Positions 14,511 to 22,974 are shown, numbered from the stretch's first letter. The stretch is DNA of 38,519 bases from Bacillus sp. (in: firmicutes) (GCA_011524525.1 WTKE01000094.1:22408-60926); one strand, 5' to 3'. The notes: generated by a model not told the origin, from the sequence alone. Made by a program: numbers and translations.

Positions 14511-15785
14511 ATGTTGGTTGCATTGTTTATAAGTTTACTCGTTTTATTATGTATTAGAGTACCCATAGCATTTGCAATTGGTTTATCATCTCTTTTTTCC
14601 ATTTTTTTCTTTAGTGATATACCGCTAAGCTTACTGATTCCAAGGATTTTTAATACATTAAATAGTTCAACCTTTCTAGCTATTCCACTGTTTATGTTAG
14701 CTGGCGTAATTATGGAAAGTGGAGGGATATCAGCAAGATTAATAAGGTTTTCAAGTTCGTTAATAGGACATATTCGTGGTGGGTTAGGACATGTAACGGT
14801 TCTAACTAGTATGGCTTTTGCTGGAATTTCTGGCTCTGCGTCTGCAGATACATCAGCTGTCGGTTCTGTATTAATTCCATCTATGGTAAAAAAGGGGTAC
14901 CCGAAAGGATATGCTGCTGCGTTAACTGCATGTGCAGGCTCCCTAGGACCAATCATTCCCCCAAGTATCATTATGATTATATACGGATCATTGACAGGTT
15001 TATCAATTGGAAAGCTTTTCTTAGCCGGAGCAATCCCTGGGATATTAATTGGGCTAGGATTAATGATAATCAATTATTTGTCTGCTAAAAAACTTGGTCT
15101 TGAAAAATCAGAGAGGGCTTCTTTAAAAGAAGTGTGGAAGAGTTTTCTTACTGCTTTCTGGGCTCTTATGGCTCCAGTTATTATTATTGGAGGAATTGTT
15201 ACTGGTACTTTTACAGCAACAGAATCAGGTGTGATAGCAGTCCTTTATTGTTTTCTTATTAGTACCTTTGTTTATAAAGAGATGAAGGTACGTGATTTGG
15301 GTGAAATATTCACGAAAGCGTTAAATACAACGGTTATGGTTATGTTTATTGCTGCAACCGCTTCAGCGTTTGGATGGATACTAGCAAATGAACAATTCCC
15401 TATTAAAGTTGTCAATATGCTAAGTGCTTTAACAGAAAGTAAACATATTGTTATATTAATAATTATTGCCTTTTTACTTTTCATTGGTTGTTTCTTAGAA
15501 ACTATAGCTGCAGCAATAATATTTGTACCTGTACTATCTGTTTTGGCGGTAGATTTTGGGTTTGATCCTATTCAGTTTGCTACAGTTGTTGCCATTTGTT
15601 TAATTATAGGAGGAATAACACCACCAATTGGGGTGCTTCTATTCATTACAAACGGAATTGCTAAGGCAAACATAAATGAATCTATTAAATATCTCTGGCC
15701 ATTTTTCGGAATGATATTGTTTGTCATCCTGTTGGTAGCATATGTTCCATTCCTATCAACGTTATTACCTAGCTTAGTAAAATAG
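14511..15785 (+). CDS. dctM: TRAP transporter large permease
   Basis: A 424-aa DctM-family protein with about 11-12 membrane segments, the usual size. Motifs include FLAIPLFMLAGVIMESGGIS, HIRGGLGHVTVLTSMAFAGISGSASADTSAVGS (the Ser/Gly-rich re-entrant loop), KKGYPKGYAAALTACAGSLGPIIPPSI and GGITPPIGVLLF. It carries the transport path and uses a Na+ gradient. It is the last gene of the operon and has a strong terminator behind it. AGGAAGAGGTGA at 14495-14506 precedes the start. Confidence 0.94.
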   Translation: MLVALFISLLVLLCIRVPIAFAIGLSSLFSIFFFSDIPLSLLIPRIFNTLNSSTFLAIPLFMLAGVIMESGGISARLIRFSSSLIGHIRGGLGHVTVLTSMAFAGISGSASADTSAVGSVLIPSMVKKGYPKGYAAALTACAGSLGPIIPPSIIMIIYGSLTGLSIGKLFLAGAIPGILIGLGLMIINYLSAKKLGLEKSERASLKEVWKSFLTAFWALMAPVIIIGGIVTGTFTATESGVIAVLYCFLISTFVYKEMKVRDLGEIFTKALNTTVMVMFIAATASAFGWILANEQFPIKVVNMLSALTESKHIVILIIIAFLLFIGCFLETIAAAIIFVPVLSVLAVDFGFDPIQFATVVAICLIIGGITPPIGVLLFITNGIAKANINESIKYLWPFFGMILFVILLVAYVPFLSTLLPSLVK

Positions 15786-15790
15786 TATCT

Positions 15791-15822
15791 AAAATCTCTC
15801 CGAAAATAGGAGAGATTTTTTA
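15791..15822 (+). terminator. Terminator of the rhamnonate/TRAP operon
   Basis: An 11-bp stem, AAAATCTCTCC (15791-15801) with GGAGAGATTTT (15809-15819), then T-run. Confidence 0.92.
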
Positions 15823-15885
15823 TATATTTAGTGAATAAACAATGATTTAAAATATATACATACAACTAAAGTTCCTAGCCATGTT

Positions 15886-15913
15886 TTGGGAACTATTTGC
15901 ATTGATGTATAAT
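15886..15913 (+). promoter_or_regulatory. Sigma-A promoter of the FUSC-type gene
   Basis: TTGGGA (15886-15891), 16-bp spacer, TATAAT (15908-15913). It places the RNA start near 15920, which rules out the TTG at 15926 as a start codon and favours ATG 15947. Confidence 0.55.
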
Positions 15914-15946
15914 TAAAGGAAGACATTGAAAAAAGGAATGTTTTTA

Positions 15947-16996
15947 ATGGAACTTCTAAAGAAATATAAATTTTTTGGCGGGAGAATTGTTAAAACAGGG
16001 ATTGCAGTATTTTTGACTGCTCTTATCTGTGATCTTTTGTCTTGGCCCCCAATGTTTGCGGTTATTACAGCGATTGTAACCATTGAGCCAACCGCAGCTC
16101 ATTCTATTAAAAAGGCGTTCGTCCGGTTTCCGGCTTCTGCACTAGGAGCCGCTTTTTCTGTTTTATTTAATTTTGCCTTTGGCGATAGTCCGTTTACGTA
16201 TATGCTTGTAGCTGTTATGACGATTATCGTGTGTTACAAACTTCGATTGCACGATGGAACATTGGTTGCTGTTTTGACAGGAGTAGCGATGATTTCTACA
16301 GTTCATGATCATTTTTTAAGTTCATTTTTTGTTCGGCTTGGAACAACTGGTATAGGACTAACTGTATCAGCTCTTGTGAATTTTCTAGTTATAAAACCGA
16401 ATTACTCATTGACGATTAAATCTAAGCTTCAATGGTATATTTTAGAAACAGGCAAATTGATTGAAAAACGAGGAAAAGAAATTGTGTTTCAGCAGCCGTT
16501 ACATCAGGACACGAAGATGAAGTATGAAAGACTTTGGAAGGATATCGAATCTGTAGAGACACTATGTGAATACCAGAAGCTAGAATGGAAGCTGCACAAT
16601 TTTGATCGGAAGGATACCAAGGAATTTCATTATGAATATAAGAAATTAGGTACCTTACGCCAAATAGTTTTTCATGTAGCGAATCTCATGGCGATTCCTC
16701 CTCTCGATACACCAATTTGTAAGGAAAAGTCCGTCGAGCTGATGTTTTCTTCCATAAAACATGCCTTGCATGAAAAGGAGTACCGGATGGATGAAGAGCA
16801 TCATCAGGCGGTGAAGAAGATTCGGTCTATTTTCAAACATTGTGTACAAGAAGATCAGATGAACCAGTCACATATAGCTTTACTGTATGAGCTCCTCTCC
16901 ATCCATGAATTAATAGAGGAACTGCATCAAATACAATTGTTGAAACAAAAACATCAAAAGTTAATTCAGTATAAAGGTGCTAAAGCCGAGATGTAA
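15947..16996 (+). CDS. FUSC/aromatic-acid-exporter-type membrane protein
   Basis: A 349-aa protein. The N-terminal half has about five or six membrane helices (about 10-150) with GRIVKTGIAVFLTALICDLLSWPPMFAVITAIVTIEPTAAHSIK-type sequence: the KTG, the P-x-F-A-V-I-T-A and the EPT motifs are typical of the ArAE_1/FUSC group. The C-terminal half (about 165-349) is soluble, helical and His/Lys/Glu-rich. Relatives export aromatic carboxylates or are uncharacterised; the substrate here is unknown. ATG 15947 is chosen because AAAAGGA (15931-15937) is ten bases upstream and a TATAAT at 15908 leaves no room for the earlier TTG. It is monocistronic with a terminator. Confidence 0.85.
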   Translation: MELLKKYKFFGGRIVKTGIAVFLTALICDLLSWPPMFAVITAIVTIEPTAAHSIKKAFVRFPASALGAAFSVLFNFAFGDSPFTYMLVAVMTIIVCYKLRLHDGTLVAVLTGVAMISTVHDHFLSSFFVRLGTTGIGLTVSALVNFLVIKPNYSLTIKSKLQWYILETGKLIEKRGKEIVFQQPLHQDTKMKYERLWKDIESVETLCEYQKLEWKLHNFDRKDTKEFHYEYKKLGTLRQIVFHVANLMAIPPLDTPICKEKSVELMFSSIKHALHEKEYRMDEEHHQAVKKIRSIFKHCVQEDQMNQSHIALLYELLSIHELIEELHQIQLLKQKHQKLIQYKGAKAEM

Positions 16997-16999
16997 GAG

Positions 17000-17024
17000 A
17001 TGCTGGTGATAATCAGCATTTTTT
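17000..17024 (+). terminator. Terminator of the FUSC-type gene
   Basis: Short stem ATGCTG (17000-17005) with CAGCAT (17014-17019), 8-nt loop, then TTTTTATTTTTT. Confidence 0.75.
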
Positions 17025-17105
17025 ATTTTTTAAGGGGTGTACTATTTTCAAAAAATACATATTGTGAAAAAGAGGGAGCTCAATACATTGGATGGAGGTG
17101 GGGAA

Positions 17106-17516
17106 ATGGGAGTTCCGCCAAAGCATATTGTATCAGCTATCGCTTTCGTAAGGAACGATGATAATGAAGTGCTTTTAGTGAAAAGTCCAAGGAGAGGTTG
17201 GGAGTTGCCAGGAGGACAGGTTGAAGAAGGAGAGTCCATTAAGGCAGCTGCAATACGTGAAACAAAAGAAGAAAGTGGGATAGATATTGAAATTGTGAAG
17301 TTCTGTGGTGTTTTTCAAAATGTAAAGCACTCCATTTGCAGTAATTTGTTCATCGGGAAAGTAGTTGGAGGTCAACTGACAAATTCATCTGAGAGTTTAG
17401 AAGTGGGATATTTTCCGATAGAGAAAGCGCTTGAAATGGTCACTTGGAAACACTTTAAGAAGAGAATAGAGTATTGTTTAAATGAAGAGTTACAGCCATT
17501 TTTTGTTGAGGTTTGA
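17106..17516 (+). CDS. NUDIX hydrolase
   Basis: A 136-aa protein. The NUDIX box is complete: GGQVEEGE, then SIKAAAI, then RETKEESGI, matching G-x5-E-x7-RE-x-x-EE-x-G. This motif binds Mg2+ and cleaves nucleoside diphosphates linked to another group. The ELPGG entry and the CGVFQN strand are also typical. The substrate is unknown. The start is set at ATG 17106 because GGAGGTGGGG lies at 17094-17103; a GTG at 17037 would add 23 residues with no ribosome site. It is alone between two terminators and converges on the amidohydrolase gene. Confidence 0.92.
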   Translation: MGVPPKHIVSAIAFVRNDDNEVLLVKSPRRGWELPGGQVEEGESIKAAAIRETKEESGIDIEIVKFCGVFQNVKHSICSNLFIGKVVGGQLTNSSESLEVGYFPIEKALEMVTWKHFKKRIEYCLNEELQPFFVEV

Positions 17517-17550
17517 TCAGTCTTGTTATCAATATTCTCAAAATTACGAA

Positions 17551-17580
17551 GGGGCTGCCTTAATAATCAGGCAGCCCTTT
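17551..17580. terminator. Bidirectional terminator between the NUDIX and amidohydrolase genes
   Basis: Stem GGGCTGCCT (17552-17560) with AGGCAGCCC (17569-17577), 8-nt loop, T-run on the plus side. It ends three bases from the minus-strand stop codon. Confidence 0.85.
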
Positions 17581-17582
17581 CA

Positions 17583-18437
17583 TTATTTCACAAACGGTCG
17601 AATCCTTGGAAAAACCTTTAGGGCGGTTTCATAAAACACCTGGTTATGGTACTCTTCCGGGATTAAGTTCTTGATGAACTCAATATATGGAGCGATCGGC
17701 ACTAATGGCCAATCCGTACCGAATAGAAGTTTGTCATAAGAGTCAGCAAATACCAAGGCGTGACGTAAATGATCAAGGAAGCGGCCTTCGCTTTTCACTT
17801 CTAGGTCCTTCTTTGTTCCCACAATTAAACCAGACAAATCCGCAAACACATTTGGGTTTTTATAAATGATCTCTGCGCCTGTCAGTGTCCACGGGTCGCC
17901 GAAATGAGCCATCATGAAATTCACATCACGGTTTTCAACGGCTACCTCATCCAAGGTGAGGGGGTGGGAGTATTTCAAATATCCCCTTTCTGAATACGTA
18001 TCGCCCGTATGAAAGACGACCGGAAGTTGGTATTTTGCTGCAAGTCTATAAACGGGCTTATAAATAGGGTCATAGGCATAAAACGGATAATAACCAAGAT
18101 AGATTTTAATTCCAACCGTTTTCGGATGTACTAACATCTTTTCTAAACGAATAAGGGCCTCCTCATCTAGGTTGTACGGATTGATTCCGACGCAGGTAAA
18201 GATAGAAGGCGGCAACTCCGCAGTTAAATCCAGTCCCATCGGAGTTTGTGTCTCGTAATCTGGAAACCCCATTTTATCCGTTTCTGTCAATCCCATTCCA
18301 ATACCAAGCACCACTCCTGCTTCCTCGAATTCTTTAAGAATACCTGAAGGTGAATAGTCGACAAACGAAATGGTTTCAGCTGTTTCATGAAATGATTTTA
18401 TGTTTGATAGATGGATATGAGCATCAATGATTTTCAT
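17583..18437 (-). CDS. Amidohydrolase-family (TIM-barrel) metal-dependent hydrolase
   Basis: A 284-aa protein of the amidohydrolase-2 type. Metal and catalytic positions visible are His7 and His9 (DAHIH), His143 (VVFHTGDT), His178 (MMAHFGDPW) and Asp242 (FGTDWPL). Relatives include decarboxylases (ACMSD type) and lactonase-like hydrolases, so the reaction is open. The TIM barrel is evident from the alternating strand motifs GIKIYLGYYP and LLFGTDWPL. The start is ATG 18437 with AAAAGGAG just upstream (18443-18450); a longer reading to 18491 would cover that site. It lies 200 bp downstream of the 1020-aa GNAT fusion gene, with no clear terminator between, so co-transcription is possible. Confidence 0.87.
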   Translation of the reverse strand: MKIIDAHIHLSNIKSFHETAETISFVDYSPSGILKEFEEAGVVLGIGMGLTETDKMGFPDYETQTPMGLDLTAELPPSIFTCVGINPYNLDEEALIRLEKMLVHPKTVGIKIYLGYYPFYAYDPIYKPVYRLAAKYQLPVVFHTGDTYSERGYLKYSHPLTLDEVAVENRDVNFMMAHFGDPWTLTGAEIIYKNPNVFADLSGLIVGTKKDLEVKSEGRFLDHLRHALVFADSYDKLLFGTDWPLVPIAPYIEFIKNLIPEEYHNQVFYETALKVFPRIRPFVK

Positions 18438-18588
18438 AAGAACTCCTTTTATGGCTCTTTTCTTAAACTTTATTCCTTTTTGGAACATCATTTTTTTAAT
18501 GATGGTGCTAAGTTTCCACAGAAAGCATTAATTTAATATGAAAAGAGCCTGAAAACAAAATTTTATAGCGCAAAATAGATATTTCTAC

Positions 18589-18614
18589 GTTAAAATCGGC
18601 TTTAAGATTTTAAC
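18589..18614. other. Inverted repeat between the GNAT fusion gene and the amidohydrolase gene
   Basis: GTTAAAATC (18589-18597) and GATTTTAAC (18606-18614) are perfect complements with an 8-nt loop. There is no T-run after it on the minus strand, so it is not a classical terminator. It may be an mRNA processing or stability element, or an operator. Confidence 0.4.
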
Positions 18615-18637
18615 AACAATCTTTACGAAAATAACCA

Positions 18638-21600
18638 CTAAAATTGGATGTTTCGTAGTTTTTGGACGGCTTCTGTTGATAGTTTTCGCTCATCAAATAG
18701 GAAGAAAAGAGGAGCGGTGGCTTGTTCTTGCTTATTTGCAAAACCTGGCTGAGCAGCAACTAGTTGAAAGGCCTCTTTATTCATATAGGCCTCGGTCTCT
18801 TCCGTGTTCAAACTTGGAATCACATAAAGCTTCTCTTTTTTTGTAGCCGATTCAATAAAGGGATTTTCGGGAAGGTACATTGGTAGTTCCTGTTTTCCTG
18901 CACGGTACTCTGAACTTCCACTCTTGATAGTAAGGTTTGGTAAGAATTCTCCACCGAGGAACAGGTCAGTCAACCATTTCTCTCCTTCCAGCCATTTCCC
19001 CCCATCATGCATGATTCGTAAAAATGTTGCTAAAACAGGAACACCCGGAAGCATTACATAGTATTGAATGTACTCGACATTTTTCCATTGTGAATGTTCC
19101 TCGAATTTTGTTTGGATGGCCATTCCACTCCAAGTATTTCCGTTACGGTCACAGATATTTGTCGGTGATATGGTTGTTTTTTCTTTTAAAAGAGAGAAGG
19201 TGGTGATTCCTTCCGGAGACCATTTCATACCTCCTGCCCATGGGTTCCACCAACTTTTGGCTGTTCTTTCAGGATATTGAGTATCTAACCACTCCAGTCC
19301 ATTTACTTTCAGTGAATATAAGCCTGGGTAAAAATTAGCATTTGCTTTAAGCGATAAACAACCATTATCAACAACTATTGACCCATTTGACTCTGTACTA
19401 GAGGAAATGTCACCACGTGGTGATAATAGTAGATCCTGAAAAATTGTCCGTATTCCTTCTTGTTGAAAATGAGCTGTTAGATGAGAAACAGGGTTATTTA
19501 ATGAGAGTTGTTCTTCAAAGGTAATTGTGTTTTTCTCTTCCTTAGCCTGAATACGCAAGTTGCTGACAGGAGTTTGGTCACAAACTATATCAAGCGTTCC
19601 ATTCAAGAAACTGTTTCTATAAGTCTTTAACGTGAAGGAAATAGGTGAACTAGATGGTACAATCATTTTATTCGCCTCGAGCTGAAGTTCGTTGGTTATC
19701 ACGTGTGGCTCAATTAGATGTCTTTTCTCAGCATAAGCCTGAAATTGACTCGCTTCCTGGAATGAATCAAGTGCTACAGTGATTTTTTCTGTTGTAGCCT
19801 TTGCTCCGGGTTTCATCTCACCTATTTTTTGCTCAATGACAAACTGCCAACCTTCTGGAGCTGCATAGCTGTTTTGAGGCCATGTTACCCCAACCGTTTC
19901 CTCTTCAGTCTTGGAAAAATACCAATGACCCGATATCATGGCTGGATTTAGATCTCCGAACTCAAGTGGACGAATTTTTGAAAAATAAACTAGTCTTTGA
20001 TCAAGTGGGAAATATGTGTTACCAAGTTCTTGATATACAGGCTGGCTGATTGCGATATTTTGGTAAGTGGTTGGATGTACATTTTCAATCTCTACCCATT
20101 GATGAACGATTCCATCTCCAAAGAGCTGCAGACACTCTGTTAAGTAGATGCCTGGAAATTCCCCCGATTGCAACACGAACTTAATCAAGATAGAGGAATC
20201 ATCAATATCCCAGGATACTGATGTTGGCTTCTTTTTATTAAATTCGTTAGTATATGGTTTTCCAAGTTTAGGTGCAAGAAATGAAAAGGCTGGTTTTTTT
20301 CTTCTAGCATTCTTTTTTAATTGGACGTTAAGATCAAGTTTTCGAATATTTAACTGACTTTGACCATTGTATATATGCCAGTAAAGTGTTGATTCACCAC
20401 CAAATCTCTTTCCTTCGCCTTTGAAACCAATCGAAATTTGCTGTTCAAAAGTGAGTACATGATCGGTAGACTTTGTGGAAATATGAATACTTGGATCGTA
20501 AAAGCCATGCTTTCTAACAGTAACAGGTATAGGAATCGTCTTTCTTCCTTTAGCAGGGACGGTAACTTCGTATGTTTTTTGTTCTAGACTAACTAGGTCA
20601 TTCTCAGGAATGGTAAGAATAAATTCGGTTGTGTTCGAGAGATTATTCTTTAGCTCAAGATGAAATTCTGTTTTCGTATCTAAAAAAGCAAAATTTCCTT
20701 CATTAAATGCTTCGAGCTTAGCTGGTTGCATAGGAAATATTCCAAGGCTCATTTCACAAGGAATACCATTAATTTCTACGGTTATTTGGATACTCGGGTG
20801 AGTCCGCCAAATACTAGGCTCTTCGCCTTTTCGTATAGTAAAAGTCTCAGTGAGGGTAAGGTCTTTTGCTATATTCAGCTTTCCAGTGTTAAGCTGATAT
20901 TCGACTCGAGCATTCTTAGTACCAGTTGCTTGGAAGGTAAGAGGAGTACCGGTTTTGTTCACAACTTTTAATTGATAGGTATGCTTCATTTCCTCAATCA
21001 CTTCATGGTGATCCATAGTTAGCTGAACAAGGAATTCATCGGTTTCAATTAGGGTAATGCCTCGACTCGTACGTTCAAATTGTACTCTAGCGTTCGTGTC
21101 CGGCGAACTCCAGCTATATTCGTAGAAGGTAAATCCGTTTTCTTTTATTCCATCTGGCTTTACTTCAATTTGCCTTGCGCTAGCTTCATACCAGTCTATT
21201 TCTTCAAATAGTGGTTTAAGAAGAGGGGTGTTTAACACCTTAGGGATAAAGTTCATCAGATGGGTAGTGTCGTCACGATCCTCCCAAAAGAAGCCGCATT
21301 TCTTATAAAGTGGAACCGCTTTGGTGTTACCTGGCCAAGTGTATAAATCAAGACGAGGCCATCCGAGTTCGATCGTTTTTTCAAGAGCTTTCATAACAAG
21401 CATTTTACCGATTTTCTTTCCATGATAACTCGGAAGGACATTGAGTAGAGGGATGTATAAAGAGCCAGTATCCTCCTTATATTCAGATAATCCACAATAG
21501 CCAACGACTTCTTTTTCGTCTAGCGCTAGATAAAGCTCAATATTTTCGGAATTGGCTTCCTTTGTTTTCACTTGTTCTTCGGTCATAACACGAGTATCGC

Positions 21601-21700
21601 CGCCCCAACTGTCACGGCTTAAATTCCACATTTTTGCTACCCCTGCTGCTAATCCTTCGTGATAACTTACAATTTGGATCCCATTTTTTACAGAAGGCAT
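18638..21700 (-). CDS. 1020-aa fusion: N-terminal GNAT acetyltransferase plus large beta-rich region
   Basis: Residues 1-150 form a GNAT domain: LLNVLPSYHGKKIGKMLVMK (motif A with the acetyl-CoA loop HGKKIG, 93-98) and AVPLYKKCGFFWEDRDD (motif B, 128-143). The remaining about 860 residues have no membrane segment or signal peptide and are rich in beta-type, Asn/Thr/Trp-containing sequence. There are several immunoglobulin-like stretches (for example VPAKGRKTIPIPVTV, about 375-389). A late section, about 770-870, looks like a sugar-binding or mutarotase-type sandwich (YSLKVNGLEWLDTQYPERTAKSWWNPWAGG split by short gaps). I do not know a characterised protein with this layout. It should be cytoplasmic. 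GAGAGGAG precedes the ATG; a 19-codon ORF ends 16 bases upstream. Confidence 0.85.
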   Translation of the reverse strand: MPSVKNGIQIVSYHEGLAAGVAKMWNLSRDSWGGDTRVMTEEQVKTKEANSENIELYLALDEKEVVGYCGLSEYKEDTGSLYIPLLNVLPSYHGKKIGKMLVMKALEKTIELGWPRLDLYTWPGNTKAVPLYKKCGFFWEDRDDTTHLMNFIPKVLNTPLLKPLFEEIDWYEASARQIEVKPDGIKENGFTFYEYSWSSPDTNARVQFERTSRGITLIETDEFLVQLTMDHHEVIEEMKHTYQLKVVNKTGTPLTFQATGTKNARVEYQLNTGKLNIAKDLTLTETFTIRKGEEPSIWRTHPSIQITVEINGIPCEMSLGIFPMQPAKLEAFNEGNFAFLDTKTEFHLELKNNLSNTTEFILTIPENDLVSLEQKTYEVTVPAKGRKTIPIPVTVRKHGFYDPSIHISTKSTDHVLTFEQQISIGFKGEGKRFGGESTLYWHIYNGQSQLNIRKLDLNVQLKKNARRKKPAFSFLAPKLGKPYTNEFNKKKPTSVSWDIDDSSILIKFVLQSGEFPGIYLTECLQLFGDGIVHQWVEIENVHPTTYQNIAISQPVYQELGNTYFPLDQRLVYFSKIRPLEFGDLNPAMISGHWYFSKTEEETVGVTWPQNSYAAPEGWQFVIEQKIGEMKPGAKATTEKITVALDSFQEASQFQAYAEKRHLIEPHVITNELQLEANKMIVPSSSPISFTLKTYRNSFLNGTLDIVCDQTPVSNLRIQAKEEKNTITFEEQLSLNNPVSHLTAHFQQEGIRTIFQDLLLSPRGDISSSTESNGSIVVDNGCLSLKANANFYPGLYSLKVNGLEWLDTQYPERTAKSWWNPWAGGMKWSPEGITTFSLLKEKTTISPTNICDRNGNTWSGMAIQTKFEEHSQWKNVEYIQYYVMLPGVPVLATFLRIMHDGGKWLEGEKWLTDLFLGGEFLPNLTIKSGSSEYRAGKQELPMYLPENPFIESATKKEKLYVIPSLNTEETEAYMNKEAFQLVAAQPGFANKQEQATAPLFFLFDERKLSTEAVQKLRNIQF

Positions 21701-21716
21701 ATAGTTTCTCCTCTCA

Positions 21717-21776
21717 CTAAGTAGATTCTTCCTTTTTAATTTGAACTTGCTTTTCTTTTGTTCTCACTTGAATCAT
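21717..21776 (-). CDS. 19-aa micro-ORF directly upstream of the GNAT fusion gene
   Basis: ATG at 21774-21776 follows a near-ideal AAGGAGGAG (21784-21792) with 7-base spacing. It encodes MIQVRTKEKQVQIKKEEST, a charged, Lys/Glu-rich peptide, and ends 16 bases before the start of the 1020-aa gene. The ribosome site is stronger than that of the large gene, so translation here is likely. It could couple or attenuate translation of the downstream gene, or be a small protein in its own right. A second frame, starting eight bases earlier, gives a 15-codon ORF from an ATG that touches the ribosome site; it is less likely. Confidence 0.5.
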   Translation of the reverse strand: MIQVRTKEKQVQIKKEEST

Positions 21777-21831
21777 TTCGCATCTCCTCCTTATGTATGT
21801 AGTAGGAATGTTTTTCCATTCCAATTTCAAT

Positions 21832-21845
21832 CGTAACCGCTTAAA
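21832..21845 (-). promoter_or_regulatory. Candidate cre (CcpA) site upstream of the micro-ORF/GNAT fusion unit
   Basis: On the minus strand TTTAAGCGGTTACG matches the cre pattern TGWAANCGNTNWCA at 10 of the 12 scored positions, with the AAGCGGTTAC core intact. It lies about 55 bp before the micro-ORF. Carbon catabolite control is inferred from the match only. Confidence 0.35.
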
Positions 21846-21914
21846 TTTTCAAAGTAAAGAAAATTCAGACTACAAATTATGTGCAAATATTAAGAAGGAG
21901 TAAGTCTTGACAGG

Positions 21915-21947
21915 AAAAAAGCGAGAGTCTCAGACTCTCGCTTTTTT
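21915..21947. terminator. Strong terminator, serves the YoxD-like gene on the minus strand
   Basis: A 16-bp perfect stem, AAAAAAGCGAGAGTCT (21915-21930), with its complement at 21932-21947, and T-runs on both strands. The tight 1-nt centre would open to a small loop in RNA. Confidence 0.9.
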
Positions 21948-21985
21948 ATTAAGTGTCCATCCCACGCGGACAAATCTGGTAAATC

Positions 21986-22060
21986 TGTCCACGAAAGGTG
22001 ACAGACACCCTAAAAAGACAGAAGGGGGTGTTTTGTCCACGAAGGGTGTCTGACACCCTA
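21986..22060. repeat. Two copies of a 27-bp palindromic intergenic repeat
   Basis: TGTCCACGAAAGGTGACAGA then CACCCTA (21986-22012) and TGTCCACGAAGGGTGTCTGA then CACCCTA (22034-22060), 48 bp apart. The second contains the near-perfect palindrome GGGTGTC-T-GACACCC (22044-22058). They lie between the terminator and the stop codon of the minus-strand YoxD-like gene. I recognise this GGTGTC/GACACC plus TGTCCACGAA pattern as one seen between genes in Bacillus-type genomes, but cannot test copy number here. Confidence 0.7.
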
Positions 22061-22069
22061 TGTGGCACC

Positions 22070-22786
22070 CTATGGGTTGGTGGACCAGAGGCCTGCTGAT
22101 TTTAGGAATACTCTTGGGTGTAGCTTTAGGCCGGATACGATTAGGTCGGCTAGATCTTCTGGGTGCATGACATTTTCTGGGTTTCCAGAGATTAAGTTGG
22201 TTTCAGTCGCTAGGTCTGTTACAACTGTACTAGGAGTTAGACCGACTACGCGGATGTTGTGCTTGCGAACCTCTAAAGCTAAGGACTCTGTTAAACCTAG
22301 TACCCCAAATTTTGATGCGCTGTAAGCACTTGTTACAGGAGCGCCTTTTTGTCCAGCACTAGATGAGATATTGACAATATCCCCCGCTTTTCTTTCGATC
22401 ATTTCTGGTAAAACCGCCCGTGTTGTGTTGTACACACCGATAAGGTTCACTTTGATGATGTTTTCCCATTCTTCAGGGGAAAGGTCTAAGAAACCACCAA
22501 ATTTAGCTGTGCCTGCATTATTGATGAGAATATCAATGGATCCTAGTTCTCCTCTTATTTTCTCTACTGCCGTAGTAATGGAGTCTAAATCTGCTACATC
22601 AGCTGTTGCAACAGCGATTTTTACATTAAACTCACGCAACTCCTCAGCTACTTTTTCAAGATTAGAAAGAGTTAACCCTACTAATCCAATATTTACTCCT
22701 TCTTTTGCAAGAGCAATGGCTGTAGCACGGCCAATTCCTCTGCCTGCACCTGTTACAATCGCAGTTTTTCCACTAATAGATTGCAT
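22070..22786 (-). CDS. yoxD: YoxD-like short-chain dehydrogenase (3-ketoacyl-ACP-reductase type)
   Basis: A 238-aa classical SDR. The cofactor motif is TGAGRGIG at about 12-19, followed by NNAG at about 88-91. Catalytic residues are Ser (NISSSAG), Tyr and Lys in YSASKFG, in the usual order. It resembles B. subtilis YoxD, with the C-terminal [12 protein letters not shown] shared. The product is often labelled 3-ketoacyl-ACP reductase, but the true substrate is unknown. The start is ATG 22786 with GGAG eight bases upstream; a GTG three codons earlier overlaps that site. It is monocistronic, with a terminator 120 bp downstream beyond a palindromic repeat. Confidence 0.9.
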   Translation of the reverse strand: MQSISGKTAIVTGAGRGIGRATAIALAKEGVNIGLVGLTLSNLEKVAEELREFNVKIAVATADVADLDSITTAVEKIRGELGSIDILINNAGTAKFGGFLDLSPEEWENIIKVNLIGVYNTTRAVLPEMIERKAGDIVNISSSAGQKGAPVTSAYSASKFGVLGLTESLALEVRKHNIRVVGLTPSTVVTDLATETNLISGNPENVMHPEDLADLIVSGLKLHPRVFLKSAGLWSTNP

Positions 22787-22974
22787 GTTTTCCACTCCAT
22801 TTCTTATGTAATGTAATTAAATATATCAGGAACCATTCAATCTAGCCATTGAGACAACTTTTTGATCCCAAAGAGTAAAGACAGACAAACTTACTTTGTA
22901 CAATTCTTGTCAGCTTTAGTCTATTCCTTGAGTATATTGCCGAATAGAGTCGAAAGAATTATCTGAAAATTCCG

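Noticed and set aside
14450-15073. 207-codon minus-strand frame opposite dctM
   Set aside because: It is a shadow of the hydrophobic dctM sequence, with no ribosome site and no recognisable domain.
22371-22811. 146-codon plus-strand frame opposite the YoxD-like gene
   Set aside because: It is fully antisense to a well-supported reductase and has no ribosome site or domain.
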